Source of the DNA: Paenibacillus durus
Lineage (GTDB): Bacteria; Bacillota; Bacilli; Paenibacillales; Paenibacillaceae
Assembly (NCBI RefSeq): GCF_000756615.1
Contig: NZ_CP009288.1
Location: forward strand, 2,666,001-2,730,000
Direction of reading: 5' to 3'
Length of the DNA stretch: 64,000 bases
Under the pieces are notes generated by a model. That model was not told the DNA's origin, made no database searches, and saw nothing but the letters and a program-made list of their open reading frames with translations. Positions within the stretch are counted from its first letter, which is position 1; the number at the start of each line of letters is the position of its first letter. The translations under genes were made by a program, and so were the position numbers. Shown here piece after piece: positions 15,879 to 23,256 of the stretch.

Positions 15879-17231
15879 ATGCCGAAGGGAAGGAACAATC
15901 TTTTTGTGGAACCCGACTGCGAGCATAACAATCAGGAGAAAAAGGGATGTGTGCGTCCCAAGCCGGGCGGGGTGTCGCGCGGCTGCCCGTTCGCCGGTTC
16001 ACTTGCCGCGTTGACGCCGATTGCGGATGCGGCGCATCTGGTGCATGGAACGGCCGGCTGTCTGGAGAGCGGATGGGGGCATCCCGGAAACCGGATCGAT
16101 ACCGGGAGCTTGTCCGGCTACGGCTTTTCGACTCAATTAAACAACCGGGATATGACTATGGGCGGCGAGAGAAAATTGCTTCAGTCAATCGGTTATATCG
16201 CCGTAAATTACCGCCCACCGGCCATATTCGTCTATGCGACATGTGTAACGGTGCTGCTGATGGAGGATATTGATTCCATTTGCGAGGAAGCCGAGCAAGT
16301 CTGGGGCTTGCCGGTCATTCCGGTTCATAGCCCCGGGTTAACCGGCAGCAGCGGCAATATGGGCAGAAAGCTGGCCGGCGAGGCGCTAATGGACAGGGTT
16401 ATCGGCAAAGGCTCGCATAAGCGGGAAGAGATAACGGAATTCGATATCAACCTGATCGGGGAATATAGCGGTACGGAAGAAGGACACAGCATCGTAGAGC
16501 TGCTTGCCAAGGCCGGCATCCGGGTGCTTGCACAGATTACCGGGGAAAGCCGTTATGAAGAAGTCAGCCGCTCGCATTTGGCAAAGGTTAACATGGTGGT
16601 CTGCAGCCGTTCGATGATAACACTGGTCCGGAAGATGAAGGATAAATATGCCATCCCTTATTTTGAAGGCTCCTTTTACGGAGAGCGCGAAATCCGGTTC
16701 GCCATGCGGCAGATCGGCTTTCATTTTCACAATCCCGACCTTGATAAACGTCTTCACCGCTTCATCCGCAAGGAAGAAGAACGTTTACGTGCCGAGCTTG
16801 CGCCCGCACGGAAGGCGTTAAAAGGGAAAACGGCCGTACTGTACACGGACGGGGTGGATAGCTGGATTTATTTGACGATGCTTCAGGAGCTCGGACTTAA
16901 GATAGCCGCAATCGGAACGAACCGGAACGCCCAGGAGGATCTATCCCGGATCAGGGAGCGGCTGACCAACGGAACACAGATTATCAATGACTGCGACGAC
17001 CATCAAATTGTGAAAATCTATCGGGATCGCAAAGCCGATCTGATGATCGTCAGCGGACGGAATGAATTTGTGCCGCTCAAAGAGAGAATCCCTTTTCTGA
17101 ACGTAGCCCCGGACCGGCACGTTTCCTACGCCGGTTATGATGGCGTGAGCAATTTCGCGCATGATTTACTGGGCACGCTGGAGCAGCCGGTCTGGGTCAT
17201 CAGCGGCAAGAGCGCTCCCTGGGAAGGGTGA
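15879..17231 (+). CDS. NifE-like cofactor scaffold subunit (second EN set)
   Basis: NifE-type protein of 450 residues. It has the three cysteines that bind the scaffold cluster in NifE: C36 (SRGCPFAG), C61 (HGTAGC) and C122 (YATCVTVLLMED; numbering close to Azotobacter C37/C62/C124, though the GDD motif is replaced by MED). C242 (MVVCSRSM) is followed by the NifE hallmark IPYFEGSFYG. The C-terminal block is APDRHVSYAGYDGVSNFAHDL. The ATG at 15879 has GGGGG 6 bases upstream; the ATG at 15873 abuts it. It closely resembles canonical Mo-type NifE, more so than the VnfE gene does. It forms a pair with the next gene. Confidence 0.85.
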   Translation: MPKGRNNLFVEPDCEHNNQEKKGCVRPKPGGVSRGCPFAGSLAALTPIADAAHLVHGTAGCLESGWGHPGNRIDTGSLSGYGFSTQLNNRDMTMGGERKLLQSIGYIAVNYRPPAIFVYATCVTVLLMEDIDSICEEAEQVWGLPVIPVHSPGLTGSSGNMGRKLAGEALMDRVIGKGSHKREEITEFDINLIGEYSGTEEGHSIVELLAKAGIRVLAQITGESRYEEVSRSHLAKVNMVVCSRSMITLVRKMKDKYAIPYFEGSFYGEREIRFAMRQIGFHFHNPDLDKRLHRFIRKEEERLRAELAPARKALKGKTAVLYTDGVDSWIYLTMLQELGLKIAAIGTNRNAQEDLSRIRERLTNGTQIINDCDDHQIVKIYRDRKADLMIVSGRNEFVPLKERIPFLNVAPDRHVSYAGYDGVSNFAHDLLGTLEQPVWVISGKSAPWEG

Positions 17232-17235
17232 AGCC

Positions 17236-18558
17236 ATGAATCTGTACAGGGAGAATATAAGTAAGCTGTTGTCGGTTAACCCGTTCCGGGTAAGCCAGGC
17301 TGTCGGGGGCGTGCTGGCTCTGCAGGGATTTTTCCGCTCGCTGCCCATCATTTATGGAGCCCATGGCTGTGTGGAGGCTATAGGACAGCTGTTGTCCCAG
17401 CATTTTCGGGAACCGGTCGCACTGGAAAATGTTACAATACATGATTCGAATCTCATTTTCGGCGGAGACGACAGCGCCAGGGATGCGCTTGAAATGGCAA
17501 TGTCCCGCTACAAGCCGGATTTGACCGTACTGATCGGCACTTCGCTGACAGAGATGGTGGGCGAGGATTTGGAGAATGATGTAAAACAATTTATCCAAGA
17601 GCGAGCGGGTGCTTTGAGGAAGAAATTAGTACTGTCGCTTCATATGCCGGATTACGAGGGGTCGCTCGAAACGGGATATGCCCGGATGACGGAGCGGGTC
17701 GTGGAAGCGGTGATCGGGCTTTCCGGGAAAACGGCCCGCAAGAAACGCCGCAACCGTATCAACCTGCTGCCCGGACCGCATTTGACGCCCGGGGACGTGA
17801 TGGAGCTTAAGGAAATAATCTCATCTTTCGGGTTGGAAGTCATTACCCTGCCGGATCTGTCTTCGTCCCTCTGCGGCCATCTGCTAATCGGGAACACGAA
17901 ACTGTCAAGGGGCGGGGTGCCGCTGGATTATCTGGACAAGATGTTAACGTCGGGCTGTACGATCGCGGTAGGGGGATGCATGGAAGGCGCGGCCCGCCTC
18001 ATCGAACAGGCATCCGGGATTCCTTACCGTGTCTTCCCGAGCCTGACGGGACTGCAGGCGACGGATGATTTCTTTGAATTTCTGATCAAGGAAAGCCGAA
18101 GCGATGTGGAGGTGAAATATCGGTGGCAGCGCCAAATTTTACTCGACAGCATGCTGGACGCGCGCTGCGTCTACCAGGGAAAGTCGATTATTGCCGCGCT
18201 TGAACCAGATCACCTGCTGGGGTTGTCCGAATGGCTTGGCGAAATGGGGGTGAAGGTCTTTCGCGCTGTTGCGCCGTCCGCCTCGCCCGTATTGGAACAC
18301 ATCAAGGATGGAGCGATCATTGGAGATTTGGAGGATATGGAGCGGATGGCCAAAGAAGGTGCTGACCTGTGGATCGGCAGCTCCCATGGCGAACCGGGCG
18401 CGCAGCGCGCGGGAGTGGCGTTCGAGCCGATGGGATTTCCGGTGTTTGGCAGGCTATGTACGTCCCTGGCGGTCAGCGTCGGCTACCGGGGGACGACGGA
18501 GCTGCTGGGCCGGGTCGGTAATGCGCTCTTGACAACAGAGAGTGGTGTACGTAAATAA
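17236..18558 (+). CDS. NifN-like cofactor scaffold subunit (second EN set)
   Basis: NifN-type partner of the preceding protein, 440 residues. It has the NifN pattern of one bridging cysteine, C45 (IYGAHGC, compare Azotobacter NifN C44). Also visible are NPFRVSQAVGGVLALQG at the N-terminus, LIGTSLTEMVGEDLENDV, and LHMPDYEGSLETGYA. It begins 4 bases after the nifE-like stop behind GGGTGA. Together the pair looks like a complete second cofactor scaffold besides VnfEN. Whether it serves Mo or V cofactor, or the D'K' pair, cannot be told here; no nifB, nifX or nifHDK lies in the window. Confidence 0.82.
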   Translation: MNLYRENISKLLSVNPFRVSQAVGGVLALQGFFRSLPIIYGAHGCVEAIGQLLSQHFREPVALENVTIHDSNLIFGGDDSARDALEMAMSRYKPDLTVLIGTSLTEMVGEDLENDVKQFIQERAGALRKKLVLSLHMPDYEGSLETGYARMTERVVEAVIGLSGKTARKKRRNRINLLPGPHLTPGDVMELKEIISSFGLEVITLPDLSSSLCGHLLIGNTKLSRGGVPLDYLDKMLTSGCTIAVGGCMEGAARLIEQASGIPYRVFPSLTGLQATDDFFEFLIKESRSDVEVKYRWQRQILLDSMLDARCVYQGKSIIAALEPDHLLGLSEWLGEMGVKVFRAVAPSASPVLEHIKDGAIIGDLEDMERMAKEGADLWIGSSHGEPGAQRAGVAFEPMGFPVFGRLCTSLAVSVGYRGTTELLGRVGNALLTTESGVRK

Positions 18559-18659
18559 AGGCTGCCTTCGCTTCCAAGAACGGGAAGCATATTAACGCGT
18601 ATTTTGGGCAATGCCGCTCTTTTATCCGGCAGAATTATATATTTAGGAGGGATTCTACG

Positions 18660-19109
18660 ATGAGTTATTCGGTTATAGAGACCGGATTCGAGAAGTTCCG
18701 GGACAACTATCGGGATGCACTTGGGTATCACCGCAGAGCGGAGCAATTCCAGCGTGAGGACCGGGGCTACAGTCTGGTATTTAATGTCGCCTGTGTCGCG
18801 CTTGAACGCTACCTTGTTGCTATGTGTTATTTATACGACACTCCGCCTTTGAATCATAATTATATTTGTCTGATGGATGCTGTGGAGACTGTGGTCGATT
18901 TCCCCGCTGATTTAAACAAGGAGATCCGGTCGCTGGATTTTATATTCGGCATTTGCTCGCTGGAGGAATATTTTCATGAAACGCCCGAGCCGATGGACGT
19001 GGCCCGAGTACTTGCCATGTGCGAAGCGGTGCGGGATTTATTCGATCAGGAGAAAATACAAGCGGTCAGCGCCGCTTTTGACCTTGAGCAAGCCGGGCAA
19101 ACGGGTTAA
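18660..19109 (+). CDS. HEPN-like small helical protein
   Basis: 149 residues, all helical by pattern. The stretch VACVALERYLVAMCYLYDTPP followed by NHNYICLMDAVE resembles HEPN-fold proteins (a helix, a linker, then an H-x-h-x-x-L helix). It lacks a clear R-x4-6-H RNase motif, so nuclease activity is not claimed. AGGAGGG precedes the ATG. It lies 101 bases after the nifN-like gene and 31 bases before NifV-omega copy 2, on the same strand, so it is probably co-transcribed. No nif-associated role is known to me; an accessory or chaperone-like function is only a guess. Confidence 0.55.
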   Translation: MSYSVIETGFEKFRDNYRDALGYHRRAEQFQREDRGYSLVFNVACVALERYLVAMCYLYDTPPLNHNYICLMDAVETVVDFPADLNKEIRSLDFIFGICSLEEYFHETPEPMDVARVLAMCEAVRDLFDQEKIQAVSAAFDLEQAGQTG

Positions 19110-19140
19110 TCTGCATATGGAGGGGGAACGTTCGTCACTC

Positions 19141-20214
19141 ATGAATGACATGGCTGAACTGATCGATTATACCGTTGATGAAGCGTTTCGCCGTTCTGTG
19201 GATTTGGAGGAGATCAGTGCCATGGCATCGCTATTGCAGCGCTACGGACTTAATGTCTTCGACGTGTATGTCAGGTACATTGATGCGTACCGGAGCGCTA
19301 TTGCAAGCGCAGAGCTTACGGACCGGATTCGCTGTAGGGTACGCCCTACCGCCGACGATTTGTCCCTGGCCCAGTCGATGGGTTTTTCCAAGGTTGCCAT
19401 TCTGTGGTCGAACACATCCGGCCCGATGGCATTATTCAAGCTGGAAGCCGCTCTCGAAGCAGCAAGTGCGTTTGCGGAGGAAATCTATTTATTTATTGAA
19501 GATATATCGTTAACCGATCCCGGAAGCTTTGACGTCTATTGGTCCCTGGTTGAACGCTATGGGGTCAAGCGGATGATCTATTCAGACAGCAAAAGCAGGC
19601 TTGATCCCCTGATTGCCCGAGGCCATCTGGCCGAGCTGCTTCAACGGGCCATTTGTCCCCTTGAGTTCTGCGGCGCAAATATGCTTGGTCTGGCGACAGC
19701 CAATAGCCTAGCGGCATTGAATGCGGGGGTGAAGCATATCGGCGTATCGGTAGCGGGGGTTGGCTCCAAAGGCAAGGCGGCGATGGAAGAAGTGCTGATG
19801 GCCGTCAAAGTGCTGTGGAAGCAGACGCAAGGACCTGCCGCCCACACGTTAGCCGATGATTGCGAAGCGATTCTATCTGTGATGAATCTCAAGGTACCCC
19901 TGGACAAAGCGGTGATCGGCCGGAATGTCTTTGCGCATGAATCCGGCATTCACGTGGACGGCATCGCCAAGAATCCCGAGCTGTACGAGGTGATCCGTCC
20001 GGAGGAAGTGGGTCTTACCCGTAAGCTGTTCATTGGCAAGCACTCGGGAACCGCTTCATTGAAACATAAGTTCCGGGAATGGGATCTCGAGCTGGCCTCG
20101 AATGAGGCGGTGCTTCTACTGGAACAGGTGAGAGAGATGGCAGAGCGCCGGAAACGGCCGATCAATGATAAAGAGTTAATGGAATTGTATATGCGGCAGA
20201 ACGACCTTGAATAG
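19141..20214 (+). CDS. nifV-omega: Homocitrate synthase omega subunit (NifV-omega), copy 2
   Basis: Paralogue of the omega gene at 6586, 357 residues and collinear throughout. The degenerate barrel has EFCGANMLGLATANS in place of the HxHND site, then VGSKGKAAMEEVLMAV. The C-terminal domain contains VFAHESGIHVDGIAKNPELYE and IGKHSGTASLKHKF. Lacking metal ligands, it should need a NifV-alpha partner, yet none accompanies it; the nearest is at 7712. A longer in-frame reading overlaps the HEPN-like gene, but GGAGGGGG at 19119 points to the ATG at 19141, although the spacing is long; the ATG at 19150 is an alternative. Confidence 0.82.
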   Translation: MNDMAELIDYTVDEAFRRSVDLEEISAMASLLQRYGLNVFDVYVRYIDAYRSAIASAELTDRIRCRVRPTADDLSLAQSMGFSKVAILWSNTSGPMALFKLEAALEAASAFAEEIYLFIEDISLTDPGSFDVYWSLVERYGVKRMIYSDSKSRLDPLIARGHLAELLQRAICPLEFCGANMLGLATANSLAALNAGVKHIGVSVAGVGSKGKAAMEEVLMAVKVLWKQTQGPAAHTLADDCEAILSVMNLKVPLDKAVIGRNVFAHESGIHVDGIAKNPELYEVIRPEEVGLTRKLFIGKHSGTASLKHKFREWDLELASNEAVLLLEQVREMAERRKRPINDKELMELYMRQNDLE

Positions 20215-20219
20215 AGACA

Positions 20220-20246
20220 GCGGTTAATCCGGATCGGATTAACCGC
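20220..20246 (+). terminator. Perfect hairpin after NifV-omega copy 2
   Basis: GCGGTTAATCC and GGATTAACCGC form an 11-bp perfect stem with a 5-base loop, 5 bases past the stop codon. No T-run follows, so it may stabilise the 3' end rather than terminate by itself. Confidence 0.5.
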
Positions 20247-20323
20247 ACACAAAGAAGCGGCGGCAGCTGAAGGAGCAGAAATAAAGTCTGGACGCCCATG
20301 CCGCTGAATGTATTAAACATAAC

Positions 20324-20356
20324 AAAGGGTGTCCCGGGCAGTGCCCTTTATTTTAG
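20324..20356 (+). terminator. Likely terminator closing the nitrogenase island
   Basis: AAAGGG...CCCTTT with a GC-rich centre around CCCGGG is followed by ATTTTAG. It is about 110 bases after the last island gene. Confidence 0.45.
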
Positions 20357-20739
20357 AGGCTGGAATCAGGCGGGGGGGGGAATACGGGGGCCGTCCGTTA
20401 TTCAAAGTGCGACGATGAAGCGGATCATGTAGAAAGCCTGAAATTGCATCTTTTGGCCGCGTGAGAAAACCCATTGTATCACACACCTGCGAATATACAG
20501 TTTTCCCCTATGTCCAGTCTTGCATCCGGTTGATACGGCCTTAAATTCCTGCATAAATTAAGGAATTCTCTATGTATGAAAGATTTGGATTTAAAAAACC
20601 TGCACTTTTAGCCCATTTGCCAGACGCTGAACTTCAATTACAGCCGCGTGGCCCCATCCCTTGATTTTGGAGCGTCAAGAAGTACGCATCCATGCTCGCA
20701 GCAGTACATCTCAACGGCGGGGTCAGGATATGGAGGACC

Positions 20740-20867
20740 TACATCCGTTTTTACAATACCGAACGGCTGCAAGCCAAATGAAACGGCCTTAGTCCCATGG
20801 AATTCAGGACCAAGGCCGCCTAAATACTTTTTATTTCTATACTGTCTACTTGACGGGGTGCAGTTCA
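20740..20867 (+). pseudogene. IS3-family (IS150-like) transposase C-terminal remnant with right end
   Basis: Codons from 20740 read YIRFYNTERLQAK, a TGA stop at 20779, then NGLSPMEFRTKAA and the natural stop at 20821. This is the characteristic C-terminus of IS3-group DDE transposases. Only some 28 codons remain, with an internal stop, so it is dead. The sequence TACTGTCTACTTGACGGGGT just after it (20839-20867 with GCAGTTCA) looks like the element's right terminal repeat. Nothing recognisable of the rest of the element was found; 20360-20735 shows no other gene. It marks an old insertion at the edge of the nitrogenase island. Confidence 0.7.
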
Positions 20868-20916
20868 GGCAGCTATGAAAGGCCTAGGGCACCCCTTGTT
20901 GTTTTATTGATTAATC

Positions 20917-21552
20917 TTAGAATTGAGCAGCTGCTTCCTTGGCTTTGACGATTGCGGTTTCTTTGATGGTCTGAGCTTTCTCTGGCATTGCATTCATACC
21001 TTCTACAAAGATGCCCTCAAATGAAGCCATGCCAAAGAATTGGGAAATTTTCTTCAGGTAGCTAAAGCCACTTTCAAATCCGGCAGAGGGGCCTTCGGAG
21101 TATACTCCGCCGCTAGCCTGAATGTGTAAGCCTTTTTTGCCGGTCAGCAATCCGACCACACCATTTTCGGTGTATTTGAAGGTTTTACCTGCTACAGAAA
21201 CGGCATCAATATAAGCCTTCATAACAGGCGGGAAAGAGAAATTCCACATTGGACTTACAAAAACATACTTATCGGCAGCCACGAATTGATCCACAATTTC
21301 ACCCAAACGCGCTACTTTTGCTTGTTCGGCAGCAGACAGCTGGTCAAAACCGCTTCCTGACTGCAATTTACCCCAACCGCTGAATACGTCTGCATCAATT
21401 ACCGGAATATCCAGTTTGTACAGATCCAGATGAGTGACTTCATCGGCCGGGTTGGCTTCACGGTAAGCTTCAATAAATTCTTTACCTACAGCTAAGCTAT
21501 AGGAAGTATGATGATCGTTAGGGTGGGCAGTAATGTATAATACAGTTGACAT
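20917..21552 (-). CDS. azoR: FMN-dependent NADH-azoreductase
   Basis: Flavodoxin-fold quinone/azo reductase, 211 residues. The N-terminus VLYITAHPNDHHTSYSL is the FMN phosphate-binding loop region. SPMWNFSFPPVMKAYID is the flavin-contacting P-x-W-N-F motif, and GLHIQASGGVYSEGP is the third flavin loop. Length is typical of AzoR. ATG behind GAAAGGAAG. Cytosolic two-electron reduction of quinones and azo compounds is the family role, often as protection from thiol stress. It is transcribed alone, towards the IS remnant. Confidence 0.9.
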   Translation of the reverse strand: MSTVLYITAHPNDHHTSYSLAVGKEFIEAYREANPADEVTHLDLYKLDIPVIDADVFSGWGKLQSGSGFDQLSAAEQAKVARLGEIVDQFVAADKYVFVSPMWNFSFPPVMKAYIDAVSVAGKTFKYTENGVVGLLTGKKGLHIQASGGVYSEGPSAGFESGFSYLKKISQFFGMASFEGIFVEGMNAMPEKAQTIKETAIVKAKEAAAQF

Positions 21553-21632
21553 GTTTAATCTTCCTTTCTCTTATAGAGATGTCTTTAGAACGATTATATC
21601 ATTATTATAGTAAATAGCAAATATAAATTCAC

Positions 21633-21893
21633 TTACATAAAGTTCATAATTAGCAATTTTGCCGCCAGACAGTCCGTCACGGTCAATATTTCACCCAACA
21701 GCAGAACAATGAAGAGCAAAGTAACGAACGGTGTAAAAAACGTAAAGCTTGCAATCAAAGAAGCCGAAGAATATTTCAGCTCCCGAAAATACAGGAAGAA
21801 TCCGAACACGATATTGCTCATGCCAAGCCAAAGAACGACGTAAAAGTCTGTTTTTTGAGGAATGATGAAACGGGATGAAGCAAGCCCGTATGT
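21633..21893 (-). pseudogene. Truncated EamA/DMT transporter (C-terminal fragment)
   Basis: On the minus strand a frame reads LASSRFIIPQKTDFYVVLWLG, then MSNIVFGFFLYFRELKYSSA, then the final hydrophobic helices. This is the last one and a half membrane segments of a drug/metabolite transporter. The 5' part is missing, and the frame runs straight into the terminator of the intact DMT gene at 21934. It is probably a decayed paralogue; no start with a ribosome site was found. Confidence 0.55.
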
Positions 21894-21898
21894 GCAAA

Positions 21899-21924
21899 AA
21901 CCCTTCAGCCGCAGCTGAAGGGTT
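21899..21924 (-). terminator. Terminator of the DMT transporter gene
   Basis: AACCCTTCAGC and GCTGAAGGGTT pair over a 4-base loop. On the minus strand the stem is followed by TTTTG, directly after the stop at 21934. Confidence 0.8.
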
Positions 21925-21933
21925 TGTTAAAGC

Positions 21934-22809
21934 CTATTTTTTCTCGTAGATAACGAATAGAACCCCGCTGAGAATCAGGACAGAGCCGATCCAAAAGGTC
22001 ACACCTATGTTCTCGCCTAGAATAAGCCATCCGAGCAATGTTCCAACCACGGGTTGAAAGAAGAAAAAAAGTCCCCCGCTTGAGGCATTAAGCATTTGTA
22101 ATCCGCGGTTCCACAGCAGAAATCCACCTGCCGTTGAGACGATGCCCAAATACAAGACTCCTCCCCAGATCGCAGGGTGTGTCAATTGAGCGATATTTAT
22201 GGCGTGCAGCCGTCCCAAAACAAAAGGGGTCAACACAATTAGGGCCACCAGGATGGAATAGGCCGTCACCACAATTTGTGAATAATCGCCCGGCACGCGC
22301 TTTACAAGAACAGACATGAGCGCCCATGTTAAAGCTGCTATAAGCAGTGCAATGCCGCCAAGTTTACTGGACACATCCACATGATCGGCTCCAACAATGA
22401 GCAGAACTCCAATGGTCGCCAGACAAACGGAAAGTCCCTTTTTTACAGTCAATCGTTCCTTAAGCAGCAGGCGAGCAAAGATAACCATAAATGCCGGTGT
22501 TGAAGAAGTGATTATGGCTCCCATCTGTGCTGAGGACAGCATGGTGCCGGTTTCCTGGGTAACTATCGAAATGACGTTGCCAATGATCCCAATAGCTATG
22601 ATGAGTAAAAAGTCACGTTTATGGATTCGCCATTGTTGCCGTGTTATCAAGCCGATCGCGAGAAGGGCGACAATCGCCACTAAATAGCGCATCCATACAA
22701 GTTCAAGCGGCGGTATGACCGCTACGACAATTTTAACAACAACGTACATACCACCCCAAATACTGGCGGCTAAAGCTAAATAGATAGAACCTAACCAAGT
22801 GTTTTTCAT
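21934..22809 (-). CDS. EamA-family (DMT) transporter
   Basis: Ten-helix drug/metabolite transporter, 291 residues with two EamA repeats. The first begins TWLGSIYLALAASIWGGMYVVVK; the second begins near residue 150 with LGGIALLIAALTWALMSVLVK. The C-terminus is short and basic (YEKK). The substrate cannot be predicted. ATG behind ACGGAGGGT. It has its own terminator and an unusual long leader with inverted repeats (see 22820-22970). Confidence 0.85.
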   Translation of the reverse strand: MKNTWLGSIYLALAASIWGGMYVVVKIVVAVIPPLELVWMRYLVAIVALLAIGLITRQQWRIHKRDFLLIIAIGIIGNVISIVTQETGTMLSSAQMGAIITSSTPAFMVIFARLLLKERLTVKKGLSVCLATIGVLLIVGADHVDVSSKLGGIALLIAALTWALMSVLVKRVPGDYSQIVVTAYSILVALIVLTPFVLGRLHAINIAQLTHPAIWGGVLYLGIVSTAGGFLLWNRGLQMLNASSGGLFFFFQPVVGTLLGWLILGENIGVTFWIGSVLILSGVLFVIYEKK

Positions 22810-22819
22810 CTTCGTACCC

Positions 22820-22970
22820 TCCGTTTTTATTTAGGCAGCGAAATGCCCCTAACGGAGAGGTGCAGTCACCTTCACTCCACTAAGGGCGGAAGGGTGCTGA
22901 AGGTACATCGTTTTCAAATAATGGAGCCAAAACCATGCAGTTTCACCTCTAATCTAAATGCAGATATACA
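22820..22970 (-). other. Possible structured leader upstream of the DMT gene
   Basis: Read on the minus strand, this region contains nested inverted repeats: AGAGGTG pairs with CACCTCT around it, and inside, ACCTTCA pairs with TGAAGGT across CACCCTTCCGCCCTTAGTG. This could be a structured RNA in front of the transporter. No known riboswitch class is recognised. The rest of the gap (22970-23085) shows nothing specific. Confidence 0.3.
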
Positions 22971-23085
22971 TTGTTCCATAGTAGCAGATGATTCTGTTCT
23001 TGAATAGACAAACGGCGGCGCTTATCGAATGCTCAAGGAACCCTTCGGGCAGCTGAGTGTTTCAGGAATTGTTTTTCTTAAAAAA

Positions 23086-23100
23086 ATTGAACGCTTTCAT
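23086..23100 (+). promoter_or_regulatory. Candidate cre-like site of the trehalose promoter
   Basis: ATTGAACGCTTTCAT; in reverse it reads ATGAAAGCGTTCAAT, with a complete TGAAAGCG left half but a poor right half relative to the CcpA consensus. It abuts the -35 element, a position suited to catabolite repression. Confidence 0.35.
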
Positions 23101-23128
23101 TGACAACCTGTATATACAGGTTTAATAT
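23100..23128 (+). promoter_or_regulatory. Sigma-A promoter of the trehalose operon
   Basis: Perfect TTGACA (23100-23105), a 17-bp spacer, then TAATAT (23123-23128). The spacer is entirely occupied by one repressor palindrome. Confidence 0.85.
23105..23122 (+). promoter_or_regulatory. TreR operator 1
   Basis: The 18-bp perfect palindrome AACCTGTATATACAGGTT lies between -35 and -10. The core CTGTATATACAG is of the GntR/TreR type. Binding would directly block RNA polymerase. Confidence 0.8.
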
Positions 23129-23143
23129 AGGGGTATGAAAAAT

Positions 23144-23161
23144 AACCTGTATATACAGGTT
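23144..23161 (+). promoter_or_regulatory. TreR operator 2
   Basis: Second identical copy of the 18-bp palindrome, centre 39 bp downstream of the first, in the early leader. Two identical operators suggest cooperative binding. Confidence 0.8.
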
Positions 23162-23256
23162 GGCGAAGGATCGCATTTATTAAATAAAGCGCTTTCCGAA
23201 AACATTATAAAAACCATTGTTATAAGAAGTTGGATCATTATTGGGGGGATCAGGCT

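Noticed and set aside
20648..20878. 76-codon plus-strand frame over the IS remnant
   Set aside because: Different frame from the transposase tail, no ribosome site and no similarity; an artefact of the decayed element.
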